This document shows positions 57,031-64,000 of a stretch of DNA of 64,000 nt, piece after piece. The DNA is taken from assembly GCF_031585635.1 (NCBI RefSeq), contig NZ_CP134195.1, forward strand, positions 2,914,001-2,978,000, written 5' to 3'. The notes below the pieces were generated by a model, which was not told the origin of the DNA, searched no databases, and worked only from the letters and a program-made list of their open reading frames with translations. Numbering within the stretch: the first letter of the stretch is position 1; each line of letters opens with the position of its first letter. Origin of the DNA: Paraburkholderia sp. FT54 (GTDB lineage: Bacteria > Pseudomonadota > Gammaproteobacteria > Burkholderiales > Burkholderiaceae). A program made the position numbers and the translations under genes.

Positions 57031-57276
57031 TCAGCCGTTCGAAAGCTGGTCGAGACGCAGGCGTCCCTGCAACGACAGCGCGCCGACGGCATAATGGCCG
57101 TCGCCTTCCTGATAACGCCGGAAGCAGGCCCGTTCGACCAGAAAGGAAGCGGCGGCCAGCATGCCGTTGCGGCTCAGGCCCAGCCGGCTTGGATCGAGCG
57201 GCAACATCGAATCTTCGGCAAGTTCGCTGGCGGCCGAGAGAATCGTGATGCAATCGGATTTCGACGGGTTCAGCAT
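57031..57276 (-). CDS. Small hypothetical protein
   Basis: An 81-residue soluble protein, not recognised. It starts at the ATG at 57276 with GAGG upstream: MLNPSKSDCITILSAASELA. The C-terminal half reads SRNGMLAAASFLVERACFRRYQ (key pattern AAASFLVERACF), suggesting a helix with conserved Cys. A longer frame to 57387 lacks a start signal. It is divergent from the GH15 gene by ~140 bases. Confidence 0.6.
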   Translation of the reverse strand: MLNPSKSDCITILSAASELAEDSMLPLDPSRLGLSRNGMLAAASFLVERACFRRYQEGDGHYAVGALSLQGRLRLDQLSNG

Positions 57277-57417
57277 AGCTTTGGTCCTCGGAAACGGCGT
57301 GTTGATGCGCCATGGGCGGGGCCGGTTCATAATCCGGAAAGCTCCGGGCGTCGGCATGAAATCTGATTGTAGGCATTGATTTGACAATTACCAACTCGCA
57401 TTTTGCTGCGTTGCGTG

Positions 57418-59397
57418 ATGAACCAAAGCGCATCGCGCAAGTCCGGTAACAACGACGACACTTCAACGACACCACGCGCGGCGCTGGTTGCCACGCTTCA
57501 TACTGACCCGCTCCCCATGCCAGCACTCATCGAAGACTATGCGCTCATCGGCGACGGCCACACGGCCGCGCTCGTCTCCCGCGAAGGTTCCGTCGACTGG
57601 CTCTGCTGGCCGCGCTTCGATTCCGGCGCCTGCTTCGCCGCCCTGCTCGGCACGCCCGAGAACGGCCGCTGGCTGATCTCGCCCGTCTCGGACACGCCGC
57701 CCACCGTCACCCGCCGTTATCGCGGCGAGACGCTGATCCTCGAAACCGACTTCGAGACGCCCGAGGGCGCCATCACGCTGATCGATTTCATGCCGCCGGG
57801 CAACGGCTGGTCGGAAATGGTGCGGCTCGTCGTCGGCAAACGCGGCACCGTGCGCATGAGAATGGAACTGGTCCTGCGCTTCGATTACGGGTTCTCGGTG
57901 CCGTGGGTCGATCGCCTGAAGCACGACAGCGGCATCAAGGCGATCGTCGGACCGGATACCGCGGTGTTGCGCACGCCAGTCGAGTTGCGCGGCGAAGACA
58001 TGAAGACGGTCGCCGAGTTCACCGTCAGCGAAGGCGAACGCGTGCCGTTTTCGCTCGCCTACTCGCCCTCGCATCTGCGCATTCCACCGGCGCGCGATCC
58101 GCACACCTCGCTTGCGCGCACCGAGAATCACTGGCTCGAATGGTCGGCGCGCAGCACGGTGGAAGGGCGCTGGGCAGAACCGATCCGCCGTTCGCTCATT
58201 ACGCTGAAGGCGCTCGCCTACGAACCCACCGGCGGCATCGTCGCCGCGCCCACCACTTCACTGCCCGAGCAACTCGGCGGCACGCGCAACTGGGACTACC
58301 GCTACTGCTGGCTGCGCGACGCCACGATCACGCTGCTCGCAATGATGCGTGGCGGCTATTACGACGAAGCACGCGCGTGGCGCACGTGGCTCGGTCGCGT
58401 GATGGCCGGCGCGCCGGATCAGTTGCAGATCATGTATGGCATCGCGGGCGAGCGGCGCTTGCCCGAATTCGAAATCGACTGGCTGCCCGGCTATCAGGAC
58501 GCGAAACCGGTGCGGATTGGCAACAACGCGGTCGGCCAACGCCAGCTCGACGTCTACGGCGAAGTGATGAACGCGCTGCATCTCGCGCGCGTCGGCGGTC
58601 TGCAGGCGGACGACACCGCTTGGAACGTGCAGCGCGCGCTGCTCGCCCATCTCGACACGATCTGGCAGGAAGCCGACGAAGGCATCTGGGAAACGCGCGG
58701 CGGCCGTCAACATTTCACCTTCTCGAAGGTGATGGCGTGGGTCGCCTACGACCGCGCGATCAAGTCGGCGGAAATGTTCAAGCTCGACGGCCCACTCGAC
58801 GAATGGCGCGCCACCCGCGCGCAAATCCACGCGGAAGTCTGCGAGAAGGCATGGAATCCCGCGCTCAATGCGTTCTCGCAGTGCTATGGCACCGACCAGC
58901 TCGACGCGAGTGTGCTGCTGATGCCGCTGGTCGCGTTCCTGCCGCCGAACGATCCGCGCGTCAAAGGCACCGTCGCGGCGATCGAGCGGGATCTGATGCG
59001 CGACGGCTTCGTGATGCGCTATCGCACCACTGAATACGACGACGGCTTGCCGCCAGGAGAAGGCACGTTTCTAGCTTGTTCGTTCTGGATGGTGGACAAC
59101 CTGGCGCTGCAAGGCCGCCTCGACGAAGCGATCGCGATGTACGAACGGCTGCTCGCGCTCTGCAACGATGTGGGTTTGCTCGCGGAAGAGTACGATCCTG
59201 CTGCGAAACGGCTGGTCGGCAATTTTCCGCAGGCGTTTTCGCATGTGGCGCTCGTGCACACCGGCCTGAACCTGATGAAACATGAACAGGCGATGGCGCA
59301 AGCGACCGGGCAACCGCCCCATGACGGCACCGGAGGAACGGAACTTGATGCTGCTGCAACCCCCGATAGCGGCGCGGCAACATCGCCAGTAGCATGA
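57418..59397 (+). CDS. Glycoside hydrolase family 15 protein (glucoamylase/trehalase type)
   Basis: A cytosolic GH15 enzyme of up to 659 residues, hydrolysing alpha-glucosides; bacterial homologues of this type are often trehalases. The N-terminal beta domain starts IEDYALIGDGHTAALVSREG. The (alpha/alpha)6 barrel has GGTRNWDYRYCWLRDAT, the substrate block, and near the end AEEYDP with FPQAFSHVALVH, both typical. The ATG at 57418 has no ribosome site; the ATG at 57517 gives the usual family start and may be the true one. It is upstream of phaZ with a 180-base gap. Confidence 0.9.
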   Translation: MNQSASRKSGNNDDTSTTPRAALVATLHTDPLPMPALIEDYALIGDGHTAALVSREGSVDWLCWPRFDSGACFAALLGTPENGRWLISPVSDTPPTVTRRYRGETLILETDFETPEGAITLIDFMPPGNGWSEMVRLVVGKRGTVRMRMELVLRFDYGFSVPWVDRLKHDSGIKAIVGPDTAVLRTPVELRGEDMKTVAEFTVSEGERVPFSLAYSPSHLRIPPARDPHTSLARTENHWLEWSARSTVEGRWAEPIRRSLITLKALAYEPTGGIVAAPTTSLPEQLGGTRNWDYRYCWLRDATITLLAMMRGGYYDEARAWRTWLGRVMAGAPDQLQIMYGIAGERRLPEFEIDWLPGYQDAKPVRIGNNAVGQRQLDVYGEVMNALHLARVGGLQADDTAWNVQRALLAHLDTIWQEADEGIWETRGGRQHFTFSKVMAWVAYDRAIKSAEMFKLDGPLDEWRATRAQIHAEVCEKAWNPALNAFSQCYGTDQLDASVLLMPLVAFLPPNDPRVKGTVAAIERDLMRDGFVMRYRTTEYDDGLPPGEGTFLACSFWMVDNLALQGRLDEAIAMYERLLALCNDVGLLAEEYDPAAKRLVGNFPQAFSHVALVHTGLNLMKHEQAMAQATGQPPHDGTGGTELDAAATPDSGAATSPVA

Positions 59398-59577
59398 TTT
59401 AATGACACTTTGCGGGCTGGTCGCCCGTAAAATGCTGCATTGCACAAATACGCTTTGTTCGATATGATCGACTAGACTGTCGGCCGAAAAACAATGTGCC
59501 CACAACCAAATTGGCCCGCCGCAACGCCTCGCGCGTGTTTGCGAAGCCCCATGCGAACCGCTTAAAACGGAGCACCC

Positions 59578-60855
59578 ATGCTCTACCAACTGCACGAATT
59601 CCAGCGGGCGATGTTGAGCCCCCTTACCGCCTGGGCCCAGGCCGCGTCGAAATCCTTCGCGAATCCCGCCAGCCCTCTGGCCTACGTGCCGGGCGCCACG
59701 CGCCTCTCAGCCGGTTACGAACTACTCTACCGGCTTGGTAAAGATTACGAGAAGCCTGAGTTCAATCTTCACCAGATTGTCAAAGACGGTCATAACATTC
59801 CGATCATTGAACAGACGATCATCGAGAAGCCGTTTTGCCGCCTGATGCGCTTCAAGCGTTTCGCCGACGACAGCGACGCTGTTATCCAATTGAAAGATGA
59901 ACCGGTCGTGCTGGTGTGCGCACCGTTGTCAGGACACCACGCCACGCTGCTGCGCGACACCGTGCGCACGTTGCTGCAAGACCACAAGGTTTACCTGACC
60001 GACTGGATCGACGCTCGCATGGTGCCGCTCGAAGCCGGCGAGTTTCATCTGGACGACTACGTCGCCTACATTCAGGAATTCATCCGCCATATCGGCGCGA
60101 AGAATCTGCACGTGATCTCAGTGTGTCAGCCGACCGTGCCGGTGCTCGCCGCCATTTCGTTGCTGGCGAGCCGCGGCGAAGACACGCCGCGCACCATGAC
60201 GATGATGGGTGGCCCGATCGACGCGCGCAAGAGCCCGACTTCGGTCAACTCGCTCGCCACGCAGCACTCGTACGAGTGGTTCGATAACAACGTGATCTTC
60301 ACGGTGCCGCCGAATTATCCGGGCGTGGGCCGTAAGGTTTACCCGGGCTTTTTGCAGCACACCGGTTTTGTGGCGATGAATCCGGAACGGCATGCGGCGT
60401 CGCATTGGGATTTCTACCAGAGCCTGCTGCGCGGCGACGAAGACGACGCGGAAGCGCACCGCCGCTTCTACGACGAGTACAACGCCGTGCTCGACATGGA
60501 CGCGAACTATTACCTCGACACGATCCGCGTGGTGTTCCAGGAATTCCGCCTTGCCGAAGGCACGTGGGACGTTTCCGGCGAACGGGTGAAGCCGCAGGAC
60601 ATCACGAAGACCGCGCTCTTCACGATCGAAGGCGAACTGGACGATATCTCCGGCGACGGCCAGACCTTTGCCGCGCATGAGCTGTGCACGGGCATTCCGG
60701 AAGAGCACAAGCGTCACTTCACCGCGGAAAAGTGCGGACACTACGGCATTTTCTCGGGACGCCGCTGGCGCACCATAATCTATCCGCAGCTGCGCGACTT
60801 CATCCTCGAGCACAACAAGACGGCGAAGGTAGCGAAGGAAAAAATCGAAGCCTGA
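59578..60855 (+). CDS. phaZ: Intracellular poly(3-hydroxybutyrate) depolymerase
   Basis: A 425-residue PhaZ that mobilises intracellular PHB granules. The active-site nucleophile is the cysteine of SVCQPTVP, as in the Ralstonia/Burkholderia intracellular depolymerases. It begins MLYQLHEFQRAMLSPLTAWAQ (truncated) and keeps the conserved YLTDWIDARMVP, GGPIDAR and KCGHYGIFSGRRW segments. A terminator follows at 60877. With the GH15 enzyme it suggests a storage-carbon theme here. Confidence 0.95.
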   Translation: MLYQLHEFQRAMLSPLTAWAQAASKSFANPASPLAYVPGATRLSAGYELLYRLGKDYEKPEFNLHQIVKDGHNIPIIEQTIIEKPFCRLMRFKRFADDSDAVIQLKDEPVVLVCAPLSGHHATLLRDTVRTLLQDHKVYLTDWIDARMVPLEAGEFHLDDYVAYIQEFIRHIGAKNLHVISVCQPTVPVLAAISLLASRGEDTPRTMTMMGGPIDARKSPTSVNSLATQHSYEWFDNNVIFTVPPNYPGVGRKVYPGFLQHTGFVAMNPERHAASHWDFYQSLLRGDEDDAEAHRRFYDEYNAVLDMDANYYLDTIRVVFQEFRLAEGTWDVSGERVKPQDITKTALFTIEGELDDISGDGQTFAAHELCTGIPEEHKRHFTAEKCGHYGIFSGRRWRTIIYPQLRDFILEHNKTAKVAKEKIEA

Positions 60856-60876
60856 ACTTCGCACGCGCAGTCGACA

Positions 60877-60902
60877 ACAACGGCCTCTTCGGAGGCCGTT
60901 GT
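60877..60902. terminator. Hairpin terminator between phaZ and the TetR gene
   Basis: Ten-base arms ACAACGGCCT (60877-60886) and AGGCCGTTGT (60893-60902) with a 6-base loop. It is followed by only a short T stretch (CGTTTA). It sits between convergent genes. Confidence 0.7.
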
Positions 60903-60948
60903 CGTTTATGAGGATCCCGAAGCCTCACTGCGCGGATTGCGACGCAGC

Positions 60949-61581
60949 CTACTTCCGCAACAGATACGCGAGCAGCAACTCAGTGTTCATCTGAATGACT
61001 TCACTGCGCTCGCTCGCGCCGCTGAAATCGCGGCCGAGCGTGGCTTCGAGCGTGAAGCGGTTCGACACGATGTAATAGCCCATGCCGGACAGCGTGACAT
61101 AGAAGCGCAGCGGATCGACGTTGGTGCGAAATAGCCCCGCGCGTTGTCCTCGCTCGAGAATGCCGGCAAGCGTGGCGACGATCGGCGAGATCATTTCGCG
61201 GATGCGCGTCGACTTCTGCATATAGCGTGCTTCATGCAGATTCTCATTGTTGATGAGACGCAGCAACTCGGGATGATCGCGGTAGTAATCCCAAACAAAA
61301 TGCGCGAGACGTGTGACGGCCTCGACCGGGGCGATGCCATTGAGTTCGAGCGTACGCTCCGCTTCATTGAGCGCGCTGAACGCGTGCTCGAGTACCGCGG
61401 TAAAAAGCTGCTCCTTGCTACCGAAGTAGTAGTAGAGCATGCGCTCATTCGTTTCCGCTCGGCGGGCGATCTGATCGACGCGCGCGCCGAATAGCCCACC
61501 ATTTGCAAACTCTTCGGCCGCCGCAAGCAGAATGCGGCGCCGTGTGCCTTCAGGATCTCTTTTGATTTTCGGCTGATTCAT
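60949..61581 (-). CDS. TetR/AcrR-family transcriptional regulator
   Basis: A 210-residue repressor-type protein. The N-terminal helix-turn-helix reads RRRILLAAAEEFANGGLFGARVDQIARRAETNERMLYYYFGSKEQLF, in key pieces FGARVDQIA and NERMLYYYFGSK. The C-terminal ligand domain resembles TetR_C regulators with SGMGYYIVSNRFTL. The ATG at 61581 fits the family; the very long frame extending to 63399 runs antisense through two genes and is not coding. It is convergent with phaZ and divergent from rsxB. Its target is unknown. Confidence 0.92.
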   Translation of the reverse strand: MNQPKIKRDPEGTRRRILLAAAEEFANGGLFGARVDQIARRAETNERMLYYYFGSKEQLFTAVLEHAFSALNEAERTLELNGIAPVEAVTRLAHFVWDYYRDHPELLRLINNENLHEARYMQKSTRIREMISPIVATLAGILERGQRAGLFRTNVDPLRFYVTLSGMGYYIVSNRFTLEATLGRDFSGASERSEVIQMNTELLLAYLLRK

Positions 61582-61806
61582 GGTGGCATCGTCTTCGTGA
61601 GCCGCGTTATCCGGATCGCACCGCCGGCCTCTCCTCGGGCCTTGCACCGACGGCACTGAACGGGCTGGTTGGGGGAATACCCTTCTGCGGTCTTTCGAAA
61701 AAAGCGCTTTGATTATGGCACATGGATTGCGGATGGCAATTGGGGAAATCGGTGATAATGTGCTATTTAGTTCAAGCTGTGCGGCCGCAAGCCAAAGCCC
61801 CACGTC

Positions 61807-62646
61807 GTGACCGTGACAGATACCAAAACACTCGCAGACCGCATCGAAGATCTGCTCCCCCAGACGCAATGCACCAAGTGCGGTTATCCCGCATGCCGTC
61901 CCTATGCCGAAGCCGTCGCAAGCGGCGAGGCCAATTACAATCAATGCCCGCCAGGCGGCGCCGAGGGCATCGCCCGGCTCGCCGCCTTGCTCGGCAAGCC
62001 GGTGATTCCGCTCAATTCCGCCAACGGCGTCGAACGGCCGCGTCCGTTGGCGGTTATCGACGAACAAGTTTGCATCGGCTGCACGTTGTGCATGCAGGCC
62101 TGTCCGGTCGATGCAATAGTTGGCGCACCGAAACAGATGCATACGGTGATCGCCGAACTCTGCACTGGGTGCGATCTGTGCGTGCCACCCTGCCCCGTCG
62201 ACTGCATCGCCTTGCCGCCGGTCACCGGCGAAGCAACCGGTTGGGACGCGTGGAGCCAGGCCCAGGCCGACGCCGCGCGCGAACGCCATGACCGGCGCGA
62301 AGCGCGTCTCGCACGCGAACGCGAAGCCGCCGAGGCACGTGCGGCAGCGCGGCGGGCCGGCAGCAGCCCCGCTGCTCAGGTTACCGATACAACGCAAGCC
62401 GGCGACGCAGCGCCTTCGGCCGCGCCCGTTGCGGAAGACGCCGAAGCGAAGAAACGCGCGATCATCCAGGCCGCGCTCGAACGTGCTCGCAAGAAGAAAG
62501 AAGAATTGGCGGCCAAAGGCCAAGGCCCGTTGAACACCGAGCGTGTGAGCGCGGACGTGCAGGCACAGATCGACGCCGCCGAAGCACGCCGCCGCCGTCT
62601 CGGCCTCGCCGCGGACGACACCGGCACGCCGTCCGACAAGCGCTAA
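61807..62646 (+). CDS. rsxB: RnfB/RsxB-like ferredoxin
   Basis: A 279-residue soluble iron-sulfur protein. The N-terminal [4Fe-4S] domain is [12 protein letters not shown]...NQCPPGG. Two ferredoxin clusters follow: [16 protein letters not shown] and [16 protein letters not shown]. Rnf/Rsx complexes pass electrons across the membrane, yet no other rnf genes are adjacent and there is no membrane anchor at the N-terminus, as is common in beta-proteobacteria. The C-terminal ~120 residues are a charged Ala/Arg/Glu helix. The start appears to be GTG at 61807 (or 61813). It is 18 bases before nth, a conserved neighbour pair. Confidence 0.9.
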   Translation: MTVTDTKTLADRIEDLLPQTQCTKCGYPACRPYAEAVASGEANYNQCPPGGAEGIARLAALLGKPVIPLNSANGVERPRPLAVIDEQVCIGCTLCMQACPVDAIVGAPKQMHTVIAELCTGCDLCVPPCPVDCIALPPVTGEATGWDAWSQAQADAARERHDRREARLAREREAAEARAAARRAGSSPAAQVTDTTQAGDAAPSAAPVAEDAEAKKRAIIQAALERARKKKEELAAKGQGPLNTERVSADVQAQIDAAEARRRRLGLAADDTGTPSDKR

Positions 62647-62664
62647 CCGCATCGTCAGCCCAGC

Positions 62665-63309
62665 ATGAACGCGAACAAACGCCGCGCCATCTACGAGACG
62701 TTTCAGAGTCTCACTCCTCATCCGACAACCGAACTCGAGTACACCACTCCGTTCGAACTGCTGATCGCCGTGCTGCTGTCGGCGCAAGCCACCGACGTGT
62801 CGGTCAACAAGGCCATGCGCAAGATGTTCCCGGTCGCGAACACGCCGCAGAAGGTTTTCGATCTCGGCGAAGAAGGCGTGACCGGCTACATCAAGACCAT
62901 CGGCCTGTATCGCACCAAGGCGAAGAACGTCATCGCGACGTGCCGCATTCTGCTCGACCAGTACGGCGGCGAAGTGCCCGAGGATCGCGAAGCGCTCGAA
63001 AGCTTGCCGGGCGTCGGCCGGAAAACGGCCAATGTGATCCTGAATACCGCGTTCGGTCATCCGACCATCGCGGTCGACACGCACATCTTTCGGGTTGCGA
63101 ATCGAACCGGTCTCGCGCCCGGCAAGGACGTTCGCGCAGTCGAAGCGGCGCTGGAGAAATTCACGCCCGCCGAGTTCAAGCAGGACGCGCACCATTGGTT
63201 GATCCTGCACGGCCGTTATGTGTGCAAGGCGCGCCGGCCTGAATGCTGGCATTGCGTGATCGAGCCGCTGTGCGAGTTCCGGCCGAAAACGCCGCCGCCC
63301 GATCTGTGA
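62665..63309 (+). CDS. nth: Endonuclease III (DNA glycosylase/AP lyase)
   Basis: A 214-residue base-excision repair enzyme removing oxidised pyrimidines. The helix-hairpin-helix with catalytic Lys is ESLPGVGRKTANVILN, and the catalytic Asp is in AVDTHIFRVANR. The C-terminal [4Fe-4S] cluster ligands are CKARRPECWHCVIEPLC (Cys-x6-Cys-x2-Cys-x5-Cys). The length matches E. coli Nth (211). It is likely co-transcribed with rsxB. Confidence 0.97.
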   Translation: MNANKRRAIYETFQSLTPHPTTELEYTTPFELLIAVLLSAQATDVSVNKAMRKMFPVANTPQKVFDLGEEGVTGYIKTIGLYRTKAKNVIATCRILLDQYGGEVPEDREALESLPGVGRKTANVILNTAFGHPTIAVDTHIFRVANRTGLAPGKDVRAVEAALEKFTPAEFKQDAHHWLILHGRYVCKARRPECWHCVIEPLCEFRPKTPPPDL

Positions 63310-63455
63310 GCGGAGCCCGGCACCTCGTGAAACGCCGTGATGCCGCCAGCAGCCCGCGCCGCCCCGGCGTAAAATGACGCCCTGCCTCGTCGGCTTCACA
63401 GGTTGACGCTTGACAGGCTCACGTCACACGCCCCACTCAACGCACCGGCCTCACG

Positions 63456-63890
63456 ATGTTCAATCCCAGCCGCGACGAAGTCCGTCTCTTCTTCACCGAC
63501 ACCTGGCGCAAGCAGCGCAAAGGCGAAATTCTGACGCCGCTGGAGGCGATCGCCGCCGACTGGATCGTCGAGCATCCCGAATACCACGCCGACCTGACCG
63601 ACGGCGACGCCGCCCAGGCGCAGGACTATTCGCCCGAACGCGGCCAGACCAACCCGTTCCTGCATCTGTCGATGCATCTCGCCATCACCGAACAGCTGTC
63701 GATCGACCAGCCGCCCGGCATTCGCGCCGCGCACGAACGGCTCGCCGCTCGCCTCGGCTCGACCCACGAGGCGCAGCACGCCATCATGGACTGCCTCGGC
63801 GAAACCATCTGGGAAGCGCAGCGCACCGGCACGCCGCCGGATACGGACGCGTATCTGCAGCGCATCGAGCGGCGCGCCACGCGCGACTGA
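63456..63890 (+). CDS. DUF1841 family protein
   Basis: A 144-residue protein of unknown function, widespread in beta- and gamma-proteobacteria. It shows FNPSRDEVRLFFTDTWRK, FLHLSMHLAITEQLSID (a helical core with His) and HEAQHAIMDCLGETIWEAQR. It starts at the ATG at 63456; a minus-10-like TAAAAT lies at 63371. A terminator follows 46 bases later. Confidence 0.88.
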   Translation: MFNPSRDEVRLFFTDTWRKQRKGEILTPLEAIAADWIVEHPEYHADLTDGDAAQAQDYSPERGQTNPFLHLSMHLAITEQLSIDQPPGIRAAHERLAARLGSTHEAQHAIMDCLGETIWEAQRTGTPPDTDAYLQRIERRATRD

Positions 63891-63935
63891 GAGCGGCATC
63901 GGTCGCAGGGCACGCGAAAACCTCGCCCCAAAAAC

Positions 63936-63963
63936 ACAACACCCCGCCAAAGCGGGGTGTTGT
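63936..63963 (+). terminator. Terminator of the DUF1841 gene
   Basis: Twelve-base arms ACAACACCCCGC (63936-63947) and GCGGGGTGTTGT (63952-63963) with loop CAAA. It ends in TGTTGTT and is preceded by an A-rich stretch, so it could work in both directions. Confidence 0.85.
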
Positions 63964-64000
63964 TCAATCGGGAAGCCGCGCGGAAACCGCGCAAGCTCGC

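Noticed and set aside
61582..63399. Long 5' extension of the TetR frame to 816 residues, suggesting a fusion
   Set aside because: The extension is antisense to rsxB and nth and the helix-turn-helix starts exactly at the ATG at 61581.
1..64000. CRISPR arrays, tRNA or rRNA genes, intact insertion sequences or prophage
   Set aside because: No regularly spaced repeats, cloverleaf-like segments, transposase motifs or phage structural genes were seen.

Overview
The window is G+C-rich chromosomal DNA from a beta-proteobacterium of the Burkholderiaceae, most likely Paraburkholderia or a close relative. The evidence is gene content and order: the block hemF-nadD-rsfS-rlmH-maf-rng, an LPS-core cluster with waaF- and waaL-like genes and msbA, two poly(hydroxybutyrate) depolymerase genes, purT in addition to the purine gene purD, rdgC, and a fused RnfB-type ferredoxin next to nth. 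No rRNA, tRNA, CRISPR array or intact insertion sequence was seen.

Layout. 1-2525: quinone oxidoreductase (cut by the window edge), methylglyoxal synthase, a short-chain dehydrogenase, and divergent upp. 2977-10592: same-strand housekeeping genes yebC, purD, hemF, nadD, rsfS, rlmH, maf and rng. 10593-12572: a lower-G+C accessory pocket with a PIN-like protein and a small two-helix membrane protein, then about 500 bases with no convincing gene. 12573-18518: a ribbon-helix-helix regulator beside an esterase/PHB depolymerase, a decayed MscS channel, a PAS-GGDEF-EAL protein, a truncated Rieske oxygenase, a free-methionine sulfoxide reductase and a tandem molbindin. 18782-28655: a cell-wall C40 peptidase, two glyoxalase-fold proteins, an MFS exporter, two transglutaminase-like proteins, an HdeD membrane domain fused to a cysteine-peptidase-like domain, rdgC, a pseudogene and a small unknown.

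28672-36696: the lipopolysaccharide block, with two GT4, one GT9 and one GT2 glycosyltransferases, an O-antigen ligase-like protein and MsbA. 36875-44227: dnaE, the tRNA-modification genes trhO and gluQ, and an RhlE-type helicase. 44699-50942: an aldehyde dehydrogenase and acetolactate-synthase-like pair, a lysozyme inhibitor, a small lipoprotein, purT and a META-domain lipoprotein. 51183-63890: a long FtsK translocase, a beta-propeller lactonase, small proteins, a GH15 glucanase/trehalase, intracellular phaZ, a TetR regulator, an RnfB-like ferredoxin, nth and a DUF1841 protein.

The strongest points for follow-up are the PIN-like/membrane-protein pair in the low-G+C pocket, the HdeD-peptidase fusion, nadD with an apparent CTG start, two mutually exclusive hairpins ahead of the RhlE helicase, and several genes with altered active sites or visible decay. 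I did not find a system that I can claim is new; the pair at 10708-12063 is the best candidate.
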